DNA from: Pontibacter sp. HSC-36F09
GTDB lineage: Bacteria; Bacteroidota; Bacteroidia; Cytophagales; Hymenobacteraceae
Length of the DNA: 64,000 bases
Direction of reading: 5' to 3'
Assembly: GCF_024171605.1 (NCBI RefSeq)
Contig: NZ_JALKAA010000003.1
Span: 496,001-560,000, forward strand
The notes beneath the pieces are model-generated. The model did no database searches and had not been told where the DNA came from. It saw only the letters and a list, made by a program, of their open reading frames with translations. The position numbers were made by a program, and so were the translations under genes. Of the stretch, positions 9,069-18,132 are shown in pieces (within the stretch, counting starts at the first letter, position 1; each line of letters starts with the position of its first letter).

Positions 9069-9917
9069 ATGCGCTTCCTTTCCAATCTGTCACTGCTGTA
9101 TTTAAGTGGCCTGTTGCTGCTGATTTCCTGTGCGCCAAGCTCTCGGCAAAGTACACCTAAACACGCATCTGAAACTCCCGTGACCCAACTTCGCGTCATG
9201 AGCTACAACATTCACCACGCCAATCCGCCAAGTAAGAAAGGCATGATTGAGTTGGAGACCATTGCAAACGTCATCAGAAAGGAATCTGTTGACCTGGTGG
9301 CCCTGCAGGAAGTGGATGTGAATATTGCACGATCAGGAAATGTAAACCAGGCCAAAGCACTGGCCGAGCTGCTCGGGATGCACTACTACTTTGCGAAGGC
9401 CATTGATTTTGGGGGAGGCGAGTATGGCGTAGCGATCCTTTCGCGCTTTCCGCTATCAGATACCCGGAAAGTCCCGCTGCCTGAAGAGGCCGAACCGAAA
9501 GCAGAAGACCGGGTAGTAGCACTTGCTACCGTGCAGTTACCGGGTGGGCAACGCATCCTATTTGGCAGCACCCACCTCGATGTGCTGAGCAGTGACAACC
9601 GCCTGCAGCAGGTTCAAACCATCAACAACATTGCCGAAGCTCAGGAAGGGCCTTTCATCCTGGCCGGCGACTTCAACGACTATCCAGATAGCCCCGCCAT
9701 CACGGCGCTTGACGGTGTATTTCAGCGTACCTGCCAGACCAATTGCGAACCTACTTTCCCGCAAGACAATCCCGACCGCATCATCGATTACATCGTTTTT
9801 TCGCGCACATTTAATTTGAAAGTTCTCTCACAGCATGTTATGCCGGAAAGCTACGCCTCAGACCATCGGCCGGTGGTGGCGGTGTTAGAGCTCCCGGCTG
9901 CTCCCGCTAGTCGTTAG
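9069..9917 (+). CDS. Endonuclease/exonuclease/phosphatase-family lipoprotein
   Basis: Secreted lipoprotein of 282 residues with the EEP (DNase I-like) fold. The ATG at 9069 gives MRFLSNLSLLYLSG, a hydrophobic core and a lipobox ending LLISC; an in-frame codon at 8877 would add 64 residues with no signal character. Family motifs in order are VMSYNIHHANPP, DLVALQEVDVN (catalytic Glu), FGSTHLDVLS, FILAGDFNDYPDS, DRIIDYIVF and the final ASDHRPVVAVL with the SDH catalytic pair. Possible activities are phosphodiesterase, sphingomyelinase-like or nuclease. With the preceding SusC/SusD pair and phosphoesterase, it fits a phosphoester-scavenging set. Its last 11 bp overlap the convergent serine hydrolase gene. 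Confidence 0.88.
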   Translation: MRFLSNLSLLYLSGLLLLISCAPSSRQSTPKHASETPVTQLRVMSYNIHHANPPSKKGMIELETIANVIRKESVDLVALQEVDVNIARSGNVNQAKALAELLGMHYYFAKAIDFGGGEYGVAILSRFPLSDTRKVPLPEEAEPKAEDRVVALATVQLPGGQRILFGSTHLDVLSSDNRLQQVQTINNIAEAQEGPFILAGDFNDYPDSPAITALDGVFQRTCQTNCEPTFPQDNPDRIIDYIVFSRTFNLKVLSQHVMPESYASDHRPVVAVLELPAAPASR

Positions 9918-11244
9918 TGGCCAATTGCTCTACACCGGTAGGCCAGCTTTCCATGGACAGGATTTTCTCTCGGAGGGCATCGGTTATTTCATCTGCTATC
10001 CGGTTGGGTGAGCGGTTGTAGCGCGTATTGGCCAGCACCACAAAGCTGTACTCGTCGTTGACCCTGGACAGCACGGTCGTGGTGCCCGGCAGGGAGCCAT
10101 AGTGGGTCCAGGTGTCGCCACCAAAATAAGTAGTCTGCAGCAGGTTTTCTCCGATCAGGTCAGGTATAGCCGGGTTACGATCAATCAGGGCCATGAAGCG
10201 CATCAGGTCGCCTGTGCTCGACAGCCAGCCGCCATGTGCGTCCATACGTGCCATGTTATACGAGTAGGGATTGTGCTCCCGTTGGTAATATTTCACCTCT
10301 TTCGGTGCCTGTTCTGCTGCCGAGTCGCCCGCTATCTGCATTCCGAAAACCTTCGCCGGATGTAGAATTTCCTCCTGTACAAAATTCTGATAAGGCTTGC
10401 CTGTCACTTTTTCGATTACCCGGCCCAGGATGCTATACCCCAGGTTAGAGTAAGTAACAGTTGAGCCGGGCTGGTGCTCCAGGACCTGGTGCTGCACCTG
10501 CTCTGTAATGATCTCTCTGGCCGTAACAGCGCCATCGACTAGCATCGGATCGCGTTTGCTGTTGGGCCATCCGGAGGTATGGGTGAGTAAATGATTGATG
10601 GTGATCTGTGTTATGTTAGGATCAGCTGGTTCCGGGAAATCGTCTGCCAGTATACCTTCTGCACCAAACACCTTGTCAGCCAGCGTAAGCTTTCCGTCCT
10701 GTATCAGTTTGAGAATACCGGCGCTCGTGATGGGCTTGGAAAGGCTGGCAATTCGGAACAGGCTCTGGTCGCTCACGAGTTCTTCTTTTTCCTTGTCTGC
10801 ATAACCGTAGCTTCTGACAAAAACCGGCTCACCATTTCGGGTGATGGAGATGGCAAGCCCCGGTACGTCATAACGCCGCATGATTTCATCGAGCGTCTCG
10901 TCGAAATGAATGTACGCGGACCCAGGTATGGCCTGCCGCTGCACCACGCTTCCGTCGGCATCTTCCACATTGTAATAGATGCTGCGCTGCGCCCCTGAGT
11001 TTTTAGGATCACTTCCCAAAACATTGTTGCTGCTGATATCTGATATGGCAGGTGAAAGGTACATTGAGCCGCCCGTGGTGGACGCTACGGCAGTCATCCG
11101 CTGCGAAGTGTTATCGGGGAATCCAGAGAAAGGGAAGAAGCCGGTCTCTGACAAGTGGGTCTGTGAATTTGTAGGTCTCCTGATTCCGGCCTGGCATGCG
11201 AAGATGCAAAGCAGAAATAGCGCGACACACAACCTTCGGTGCAT
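9907..11244 (-). CDS. Serine hydrolase, beta-lactamase/DD-peptidase class C family
   Basis: Lipoprotein of 445 residues with a short signal ending LLCIFAC. After a linker of about 100 residues, which is unusually long, comes the class C beta-lactamase fold: SLSKP (SxxK nucleophile motif), YSNLGY (YxN) and HYGSLPG (the KTG-equivalent H-x-G). The family includes D-aminopeptidases, esterases and penicillin-binding proteins. HxG in place of KTG argues for esterase or peptidase rather than true beta-lactamase activity. The gene is convergent with and overlaps the preceding EEP lipoprotein by 11 bp. The substrate cannot be assigned. Confidence 0.86.
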   Translation of the reverse strand: MHRRLCVALFLLCIFACQAGIRRPTNSQTHLSETGFFPFSGFPDNTSQRMTAVASTTGGSMYLSPAISDISSNNVLGSDPKNSGAQRSIYYNVEDADGSVVQRQAIPGSAYIHFDETLDEIMRRYDVPGLAISITRNGEPVFVRSYGYADKEKEELVSDQSLFRIASLSKPITSAGILKLIQDGKLTLADKVFGAEGILADDFPEPADPNITQITINHLLTHTSGWPNSKRDPMLVDGAVTAREIITEQVQHQVLEHQPGSTVTYSNLGYSILGRVIEKVTGKPYQNFVQEEILHPAKVFGMQIAGDSAAEQAPKEVKYYQREHNPYSYNMARMDAHGGWLSSTGDLMRFMALIDRNPAIPDLIGENLLQTTYFGGDTWTHYGSLPGTTTVLSRVNDEYSFVVLANTRYNRSPNRIADEITDALREKILSMESWPTGVEQLATND

Positions 11245-11657
11245 ACTGTTAAAAGGTAATTGGTACTAAAAATGTATAGCGGCGAAGCAGTTGGGTAGTA
11301 ATGATAACCCAGGCTGCGCCGATTTTCATAGTGCAGGTATAGGAGCTCGAATCTGAAAGCGCTGACGCTGCGATTCTGATGCTAATTTAAATTATGTTTG
11401 TTTCTGAAACAAAATAAATTGTAAACCGTAATTGCACTTTATTTATTAAGTTAATCCGATAATAAGAGAGAGTTATTGGATTGTAGGATATTTCTAATGT
11501 GATAAATTTAATTAAGTTTAAAAAAATTAGGACAACAGGTAAAAGTCTCTGCTCGACCAGATAACTTTGTACTGCTAATTTGGTAAACTCATCAGAAAAA
11601 ATAAACCCCGTGACCTTTTCCAGGTACGGGGTTTAAAGTATACCGAGCTTCCTGCAC
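11245..11657. other. Spacer of 413 bp, mostly AT-rich
   Basis: No gene is seen. It holds the upstream region of the serine hydrolase, one AGGTATAG word at 11335-11342, a very AT-rich tract at about 11390-11580, and the terminator of the DUF5723-like gene at 11603-11634. Confidence 0.7.
11595..11634 (-). terminator. Intrinsic terminator of the DUF5723-like gene
   Basis: AAACCCCGT at 11603-11611 pairs perfectly with ACGGGGTTT at 11626-11634. Read on the minus strand, the hairpin is followed by ATTTTTTCTG. It lies 24 bp beyond the stop codon. Confidence 0.8.
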
Positions 11658-13187
11658 TTAACCAGGCTGTTGAACAGTAGCAGGAGTTGATTTCTTCTCT
11701 TTCGGGTTGCGTTGCAGAATAGGTAGCAACGATACGCCAATGTAGGCATTGGCGCCATATGGCTTGCCTAGGTTAAGGGCACCCCCGATGTTATCAGAGC
11801 CGATGTAAAAGTTCATGAAACGCACCATAGCACCTACAGTCAGCACTGAATAGTTATTTTGCAGGGCCACAGGCACAGCTAGCTCAAACTTTTTGAACTC
11901 AGCACGTGGTGTAATAGCAAACAGCGAATTCTGGCGCATTCCGATTGAATTGCGGCCACGTACACCCTGGATCAGAGTGGCATTCGCGTAAATGTTTCGC
12001 GTCAGGCGATAGTCAATATTAATGTTCAGGGCGGTGGGTAAAGAGGCGCGGAAAGAAGTCTGCTTTTCGCTTTCGCTCACATCCAACTGTTCGTTTAGGT
12101 AGTCCAGCTTATCCTCAGTTGTTTCTGCGTCTCCTATGTCTGAGAGGTTCACCTCTTTGTTAGTGCGTGTCACGTCGTAAGCCCATACCAAATCCGGGTT
12201 ATTGTAATGGATGCCACCAACATCCATCAGCGACACAGCTACCCTGTATTTGTACTTGTTTTGTTCAAGGTTGGTAAGTTGCTGTCCATTGCGTGTGATC
12301 TGGTAATCCGGGTTGCTCGTGCGGTACTCGTAAGTAAAGCCCAGGTCGGCACCCCATCCGCTGCCAGCACTTTTGCCGCCTAGCAACAAACCGAGGATGT
12401 CACCACTTTCAGCCGCGTCAAATTCTGGCGCAGCCGCATAGCCATAGCGGGCATGCACTTTATCTAGTTTCACTACGTATTCTGCATCGTCAGTGCCTTC
12501 TACCATTCTTTCCTCGGCTTGCAGGTCCGTATCTTCCAGGTTAAGGAAAGCCGCCGAGCCACCGTTGAGGCGCTTCAGGGTTATACCTGCCTTCACAAAA
12601 TGTGGCCCCTGGTCCAGCACTACCCGGGCATAGCTCAGGCCAAACTCCGAAAACACATTGGCATTCAGGTTCATGTTGTTGCCGGTGTAGGGTTTGTACA
12701 GGTAGCTGTCGTCTTCGCCATCCGCTACTTTATACAGTCGCGCCACTTCCTCTGACAGATTGTTTGCCTGGAAAGCGGCACGTACGCGCGTTGTTACTGC
12801 AATGCTGTGCTGGGGGCTTAACTGCCACATAAACGCCGGACCTCTGAAGTCTGCACCGGCCATCACGAGCTTCTGCTTGCCGTTCAGGTTCTCCTGGATG
12901 TACTCACTTTTAAACTCCTCGCCCTGACGAGCCAGCTTCAGCAGCGACATAGGTGCATCGTAGCGAAGGTAGTTATTTGTGGCGCCAAACTCAGCTGAAA
13001 AAAGGCTCAGGTAGAACTTGTGGCGGGAATCAGCTATAGCCGAGGGATTGGTATAGAGGCCGTTTGTGCCGGCATAATTGCTGTTGGCTATACCTAACTG
13101 CTGCGCCTGTGCTGTTTCAGGCAGCAATGTTTTGGCGAGGAGACTGAGTCCAAGGGCAATTTTAACTGCGTAGATGTTTCGATTCAT
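11658..13187 (-). CDS. DUF5723-like outer membrane beta-barrel protein
   Basis: A 509-residue exported protein. The ATG at 13187 gives MNRNIYAVKIALGLSLL and a signal peptide ending ETAQAQ; an upstream ATG at 13250 would add 21 residues without signal character. The mature start, LGIANSNYAGTNGLYTNPS, resembles the N-terminus of porin-like and PorV/FadL-like Bacteroidota barrels, and the DUF5723 family in particular. Alternating hydrophobic/polar strands run to the end, with repeated short Gly/Asn turns. The function is unknown; it is probably located in the outer membrane. It has its own -33/-7 promoter and its own terminator, so it is monocistronic. Confidence 0.78.
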   Translation of the reverse strand: MNRNIYAVKIALGLSLLAKTLLPETAQAQQLGIANSNYAGTNGLYTNPSAIADSRHKFYLSLFSAEFGATNNYLRYDAPMSLLKLARQGEEFKSEYIQENLNGKQKLVMAGADFRGPAFMWQLSPQHSIAVTTRVRAAFQANNLSEEVARLYKVADGEDDSYLYKPYTGNNMNLNANVFSEFGLSYARVVLDQGPHFVKAGITLKRLNGGSAAFLNLEDTDLQAEERMVEGTDDAEYVVKLDKVHARYGYAAAPEFDAAESGDILGLLLGGKSAGSGWGADLGFTYEYRTSNPDYQITRNGQQLTNLEQNKYKYRVAVSLMDVGGIHYNNPDLVWAYDVTRTNKEVNLSDIGDAETTEDKLDYLNEQLDVSESEKQTSFRASLPTALNINIDYRLTRNIYANATLIQGVRGRNSIGMRQNSLFAITPRAEFKKFELAVPVALQNNYSVLTVGAMVRFMNFYIGSDNIGGALNLGKPYGANAYIGVSLLPILQRNPKEKKSTPATVQQPG

Positions 13188-13332
13188 GCAATGCGAATAA
13201 GGGTGAGTGAATGGGACAATTAAGCTGTAAATCATAGCCCGGAAGGGCATACGTAGGTAAGTGTATTAAAAAGCACAACAGGTAGTTGCTCAATTATAAA
13301 TAGAAAAAACACTATTCTTATGTGAGTGGCTG

Positions 13333-13363
13333 CAAAGGTAGCAGGACAGATTTTAATTGCCAA
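13333..13363 (-). promoter_or_regulatory. Promoter of the DUF5723-like gene
   Basis: On the minus strand TACCTTTG (plus 13333-13340) matches the -7 box TAnnTTTG. A TTGG about 20 bp further upstream (plus 13359-13362) fits the -33 element. Confidence 0.6.
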
Positions 13364-13384
13364 TACCTACGTTTGGGTATTTAG

Positions 13385-13417
13385 TGAAAAAAAATCCCCT
13401 TCAATTTGAAGGGGATT
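13385..13417 (-). terminator. Intrinsic terminator of the gamma-glutamyltransferase gene
   Basis: AATCCCCTTCAA at 13393-13404 pairs with TTGAAGGGGATT at 13406-13417. On the minus strand a run of eight T follows. It lies 26 bp past the stop codon. Confidence 0.85.
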
Positions 13418-13442
13418 GTGATGTGAAGACAAGTATGGAAAC

Positions 13443-15329
13443 TTACCAGGCGATGCCGTAGTCTTCGCCGTGGTTGCTGGAGCCTCCCCAGAAGCTGCCG
13501 TGTTTCCAGTCAAAGAAAATGGCGTTGATCGGTCCGCTGGTGCGGTCGCCGAAACTCAAGGTATAGCCCATCTTCTTCAGTTCGTTGCGCACAGAATCAG
13601 GTGTACTTTCGTTGAGCAGGATGTGGCCGGGCTTCGGTTTACGGTCATCGGTCTTGGTGCCGCCGAGCGAGAGCCAGAGTTGGTTGGTGTTGAAGTTGGC
13701 AGCCTCGGCTGCTTTCTGCACGTTCATGTCAAACTCCACCACGTTGAGGAAAAACTGCAGCAGGTTCTGTTCCTGCGTATCGCCGCCCTGCACCGCAAAG
13801 GAAAGGTATGGCCGTCTGTCTTTCAGCGCCATGGAAGGTGTGAGCGTTACACGCGGACGTTTGCCGGGCTCCACCACATTGAAAGGATTCAGCGTTGGGT
13901 CGAGCACGAAGCTCTGCATACGCTGGCTCATACCTATACCTGTATTGCCCGCTATAGTGGCCGCAAGCCAGCCCCCGCTCGGTGTGATCGAAACGATCCA
14001 GCCTTCCTTGTCTGCCGCCTCAATGGTGGTGGTACCGCGCCAGAGCCGGTCCTGGTACTCAGTTTCTTCCTGAATTAAACCGGTGCGTTGATCGTGTGTT
14101 GGGGCAAAGTTGCGGCGCACAGTGTCTGGTTCAAATCCTCTTTTCTTCAGCAATTTCAGGTAGGGGTTCTTGCGGCCCTCAAAAGGATAAGGGTCACCCG
14201 GACCAATGGTCGCGTCGTTCTTGTCTTGTTGGATCAGGCTGGCCCGTTGCCTAGCATACTCCTTACTGAGCAGGCCTTTCATAGGTTCTTCCGGTTTAAA
14301 GTAAGGATCGCCGTAATAGAAGTCGCGGTCGGCAAAGGAGAGGCTCATGGCCTGGTATACGATGTGGATGTAGCGGGGGCTGTTGTAGCCCATGTCTTTC
14401 AGGTCGAAGTTCTCGAGGATGTTGAGTGCCTGTAGCAGGGTAGGTCCCTGCGTCCACTGCTGCATCTTGTATACCTCCACGCCTTTGTAGTTCACCATTA
14501 ACGGCTCCTCCTCGATCGGCTTCCATTTGGCCAGGTCCTGCATAGTGATCAGTCCACCTTGCTCTTTAGAGCCACGCACAAACTCTTCGGCAATGTCCCC
14601 CTTGTAGAAACGGTCGTAGGCCGCCATAATAGCTTCCTTGCGGCTTTTGCCTTGCTTCAGTGCGGCTCTTTCAGACTCCACCAGTTTGGTGAGCGTCTGC
14701 AGCAGGTCCTTCTGCACAAAGATCTCACCCGCCGCCGGCGCTTCCCGTTCCTCCCCCGGATGCGTCAGGAATACTTTTTTGCTGTAAGGCCACTGCTTGA
14801 TGAGTTCCTTGTTTCGTTCAATGCTATTGGCCGTTTGCGCTTCGATCGGGTAGCCGGCTGCCATTTCCATGGCGGGCGCCAGCACCTCTTCCAGGCTCAA
14901 GGTACCATAGTTAGCCAGCATGTGCATCAGCCCGCCGGGAGTACCGGGGGTGGTGGCTGCCAGAGGACCGTTTTCAGGCGGGAAGTTGTAGCCTTTGTCT
15001 TTGAAAAACTTGGCAGTAGCGCCGGTAGGAGCGACACCCATCGCATTGAGGGCGATTACTTTTTTGGTTTTGGGGTTGTAGATGAGTGCCTGTGTTTCGC
15101 CGCCCCAACTCAGCACGTCCCACATGGTGCAGGTGGCTGCCAGCATGGTACAGGCCGCATCCACGGCATTACCGCCTTTCTGGAAGGTCATGGCCCCTGC
15201 GGTGGCAGCGAGCGGCTTGCCTGTTATAGCTACCCAGTTTTTGCCGTGCAACACCGGCTTCTGGGTCTGCTGCGCCGCCACCGGGAACAGGGGCAGGGCC
15301 AGCAGACAAAGGGATAGGAATCGTTTCAT
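13443..15329 (-). CDS. ggt: Gamma-glutamyltransferase family protein
   Basis: An exported Ntn hydrolase of 628 residues that transfers or hydrolyses gamma-glutamyl groups, for example from glutathione. A signal peptide ends PVAAQ. The large-subunit marks are GGNAVDAA, the LSWGGETQALIY segment and VPGTPGG-like TTPGTPGGL. The small subunit should begin at the threonine run in RGTTTIEAAD around residue 433, where autocleavage would produce the nucleophile, followed by VSITPSGGW. GGNAVDAACTMLAA and the C-terminal half agree in length with the family. HTTHF in characterised enzymes is replaced by RGTTTIE, so it may belong to a divergent subgroup with another amide substrate. It is monocistronic with a strong terminator. 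Confidence 0.9.
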   Translation of the reverse strand: MKRFLSLCLLALPLFPVAAQQTQKPVLHGKNWVAITGKPLAATAGAMTFQKGGNAVDAACTMLAATCTMWDVLSWGGETQALIYNPKTKKVIALNAMGVAPTGATAKFFKDKGYNFPPENGPLAATTPGTPGGLMHMLANYGTLSLEEVLAPAMEMAAGYPIEAQTANSIERNKELIKQWPYSKKVFLTHPGEEREAPAAGEIFVQKDLLQTLTKLVESERAALKQGKSRKEAIMAAYDRFYKGDIAEEFVRGSKEQGGLITMQDLAKWKPIEEEPLMVNYKGVEVYKMQQWTQGPTLLQALNILENFDLKDMGYNSPRYIHIVYQAMSLSFADRDFYYGDPYFKPEEPMKGLLSKEYARQRASLIQQDKNDATIGPGDPYPFEGRKNPYLKLLKKRGFEPDTVRRNFAPTHDQRTGLIQEETEYQDRLWRGTTTIEAADKEGWIVSITPSGGWLAATIAGNTGIGMSQRMQSFVLDPTLNPFNVVEPGKRPRVTLTPSMALKDRRPYLSFAVQGGDTQEQNLLQFFLNVVEFDMNVQKAAEAANFNTNQLWLSLGGTKTDDRKPKPGHILLNESTPDSVRNELKKMGYTLSFGDRTSGPINAIFFDWKHGSFWGGSSNHGEDYGIAW

Positions 15330-15589
15330 TTGTTTCGGTTTAGGAGATCAATTTAGTGATTTTTCTCAGAGAAGACCTATGGGACCTTCCTCATTTATCC
15401 TGTTTTCCAATTGAATCACGGTATAAAAGGTATAACGTATCTGAATAATCAGTCCAAACTATATTTATGTAAAAAGGGCTGGTAAATAAAGAGAAAATTT
15501 GCAGCTTAGCAGTGAGATACCCTGCCTTCAAGTTATAGGATTTCTGCTTTTTGAAGCAACGTGCTATCTACTAATCTATCAGCCAGCTA

Positions 15590-17182
15590 ATGAATACAAT
15601 AGTCAACAAAGCCCTTGGCTTCTTCCAGAAAGTGCCATCCGCACCCACCAATCCACAGGATGTTTCTGAGTTTGCCGCATTCGATATAAAAGATCTGTAT
15701 GCCAATGAGGACGGTGCCGATAATGGGCAGCTCCAACTCGGGTTGGACGAGAAACTGCGCCAGGCTTATTTCTGGATCACAAACTCGGCCATCATCAGCC
15801 CCTTTTATGACATCGAGTATGAGGATGGCGAGTCGAAGCGCTTTGTATTCGGCGACAGCAAGGTGGAAGTAACCCTGCCACAGGGGCAGAGCTACTCCAG
15901 TTTCGTGCTGATACCGCTGCTAACACTGGCCGTGCGGGGTAAATGCCTGATCGTGGGCGGACCGGGTCGCGGTAAAACAGCTACTTCCATTTTGATGGGC
16001 TTGCTGGCCGGTTACTCCAAGACAGACGTGCTACGCGCCATCCAGCATGGGCAACCGCAGATGACGATTTCCGACCTACTGGGCCATCCACTCCCTGCTG
16101 ATATGGTGAAGGCCGAGAAAACCTCTGATATCCGGATTGCCTGGCGCAAATGGTTGGGCATGCGGGTGAAAATCATTGACGAATACAACCGCATTCCAAC
16201 CCGTACGCAGTCCGCCCTGCTCACGGTGCTGTCCGATAACTACGCCGAGATATTCGACCAGATTTTCGAATGTCCGCAGGCAGCCTGGTACCTCACCGCA
16301 AATGATGATGCGGGCGGCGGCACCTATCAGGTGATCGAGGCCCTGAAAGACAGGATCGATATTGTGATCCGGGCCTTTCACTTCAACACCCGTTTCATCG
16401 AGGACCTGCAGAAGCGAATTGAGCTTAATTATAAACCGGAGTCCATGATCCCGGAAGAGATCATCTTCACGGAAGAGGAGATGGACAGGATCCATGAGCA
16501 GATCAGAGGTATAACGATTGCCCCACCGCTGCGCAAAAGACTGGAGTTCTTCTGTCGCCAGTTCGAGTTCTTTGAGTCGTCTTCGGACAAACTGGAGTAC
16601 ATGACCAAGGATACCGCCAAACTTTCAGGCCTGGATTTCAGAACGCTCTTCAGAAAAGAGACCGGAAAGGATCAAGTGAAGGATCTCGGCTCACAGACTA
16701 AAAATGGGGTGTCGGTGCGCAAGATCATGACCCTGCTTATCTATGCCAAAGCACTGGCTTATTTCAGGGGCAACAAGCAGGTAGAACTGGAAGATATCCG
16801 GCAAATTCTGCCCTTTGTGCTCCACGATTCGCTGGTGCCGCACCTGGAATCGCCCTATTTTGACCAGGCCGGTAACGAAAGCTACCGCGTAGACCGGATC
16901 GTGTGGTTGCGAAAACTCTTCGACCTGTCCTGTGAGGAGTACATGAGCCAGGACATGGACACTGAGGACCCGGTGGAGTATTTTGATGCGCAGTTCCGGC
17001 AGGGTCTCGAGAATGTGTCGAAGAAAGAAGTGGACAGGCGCTTGCTTGAAATTGAAAAGCAACTGCACAAATGGTCGCAGGAGAAAAAACTGTACGGCTA
17101 TCGACATGACGACATCTTGAAGCTGAAGTATTTTCACCAAAGGTATACCAACTACAGACGCTGGCTGCAATGGAAAAAATAA
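15590..17182 (+). CDS. MoxR-type AAA ATPase, first gene of a five-gene cassette
   Basis: A soluble AAA+ ATPase of 530 residues, much longer than common MoxR proteins (about 320). An N-terminal extension of about 110 residues precedes Walker A GGPGRGKTAT (Lys129) and Walker B KIIDEYNR (Asp197, Glu198). The sensor-like LTANDD and ALKDRIDIVI segments follow, then a long C-terminal helical region. MoxR ATPases act as chaperones or remodellers and pair with VWA-domain proteins. Here the VWA partner is the third gene, and all five genes overlap by 8-20 bp, which implies translational coupling and a joint job. The closest functional parallels are CobS/CobT and the MoxR-VWA conflict systems. The exact role is unknown. 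Confidence 0.88.
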   Translation: MNTIVNKALGFFQKVPSAPTNPQDVSEFAAFDIKDLYANEDGADNGQLQLGLDEKLRQAYFWITNSAIISPFYDIEYEDGESKRFVFGDSKVEVTLPQGQSYSSFVLIPLLTLAVRGKCLIVGGPGRGKTATSILMGLLAGYSKTDVLRAIQHGQPQMTISDLLGHPLPADMVKAEKTSDIRIAWRKWLGMRVKIIDEYNRIPTRTQSALLTVLSDNYAEIFDQIFECPQAAWYLTANDDAGGGTYQVIEALKDRIDIVIRAFHFNTRFIEDLQKRIELNYKPESMIPEEIIFTEEEMDRIHEQIRGITIAPPLRKRLEFFCRQFEFFESSSDKLEYMTKDTAKLSGLDFRTLFRKETGKDQVKDLGSQTKNGVSVRKIMTLLIYAKALAYFRGNKQVELEDIRQILPFVLHDSLVPHLESPYFDQAGNESYRVDRIVWLRKLFDLSCEEYMSQDMDTEDPVEYFDAQFRQGLENVSKKEVDRRLLEIEKQLHKWSQEKKLYGYRHDDILKLKYFHQRYTNYRRWLQWKK

Positions 17183-18132
17183 GCTATACGCCGCTGATCC
17201 AGCATTTGCAGGACAATACAGAGCTTTATAACCAAGTGTATCGCGAGTATGAAATGAAGTACGGTTCCATCGACAGAACCGTGCTGAGCCGGTGGATGGT
17301 ACAGACGGTGGAGCCTATCGTGCGTGCCGTGGATGCGCTATACCCGGATCATATGCCACAGACTTTCAGGGCCTGCTATACCTATACCTTGCAGCTGCTT
17401 GGCAACAAGTCAGGCATCGTGTACGAAGGAGAATACCAGGCTGCCTGGAGCTTATGCGCGCAAGTGCCGTCTCTGGTTGCGCTATACCCTGGCCGGTTGC
17501 TATCGGCTATCAATGCGGCGCTGGACTCTATCAGAGCGCATCAGCCGGAGAGGGTGTTGCAGTGGGTTACAGCCTTGAAGAGTACCCTCAGCTATGTCCT
17601 CTCGTTGGAAGAGTTTCTGGCTTTGGGAAGAATCCATGCGTGGCGGGCAGGTATGGCACATCTGCGGGAAAAGGCGCAGCAGGAGTTCGATAATTTGAGG
17701 GACGTGCTGAAGGAAGCGCTGTTGCATCAGTATGCTGACTTGAAAAGTGACCATGCTTTTGAGCAGGAATGGCCGGGCCTGGCGGCTCCCCAATTTATAG
17801 AAGCGCCTGGTGGCTATGTCGGGTATGGGGGTGTTTTTATGGCCCCGCCTAAGGTGGCGCAGCTTGGCAGACACCTTCTGGCAACCGACGGACAGCAACC
17901 CTACGCCTTCTTTGCCGATGCCTTTGGTAGTGTGTTGCTGGCAGATGTTCCGGTACAGCCCAAGGCTATACTGAAGCGCTCCAATCTGCAGGGACTGGAA
18001 GTTTTTAAAACCCAATTCGGAAAGCAGGCCATTCCTTTTGATGATGTGATTTCAGCTGTGCTGCTGCCCTCTACTTTAGTGCTCACGCGGGCGAGTTCTC
18101 ACCACTTATTTGTGTACGGATGGACGCGATAG
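17170..18132 (+). CDS. Unrecognised protein of the MoxR-VWA cassette (gene 2)
   Basis: A 320-residue soluble protein that I cannot place in a family. It is mostly helical, rich in Leu, Ala, Gln and aromatic residues (SYTPLIQHLQ, YREYEMKYG, a helix near LREKAQQEFDNLRDVLKEAL), with a Gly/Tyr-rich turn GGYVGYGGVF near residue 220 and a beta-like C-terminal end. No signal peptide or membrane segment is seen. The start overlaps the MoxR stop by 13 bp and the stop overlaps the next start by 13 bp, so it is almost certainly co-translated with both. Two overlapping CTATACCT words (17386-17399) lie in frame. A scaffold or adaptor between ATPase and metallopeptidase-VWA protein is a reasonable guess only. 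Confidence 0.82.
   Translation: MEKISYTPLIQHLQDNTELYNQVYREYEMKYGSIDRTVLSRWMVQTVEPIVRAVDALYPDHMPQTFRACYTYTLQLLGNKSGIVYEGEYQAAWSLCAQVPSLVALYPGRLLSAINAALDSIRAHQPERVLQWVTALKSTLSYVLSLEEFLALGRIHAWRAGMAHLREKAQQEFDNLRDVLKEALLHQYADLKSDHAFEQEWPGLAAPQFIEAPGGYVGYGGVFMAPPKVAQLGRHLLATDGQQPYAFFADAFGSVLLADVPVQPKAILKRSNLQGLEVFKTQFGKQAIPFDDVISAVLLPSTLVLTRASSHHLFVYGWTR

Noticed and set aside
13470..15317. Open frames on the plus strand over the gamma-glutamyltransferase gene (13470-14078, 14559-15317)
   Set aside because: They are antisense shadows of a complete enzyme gene and show no protein family character.
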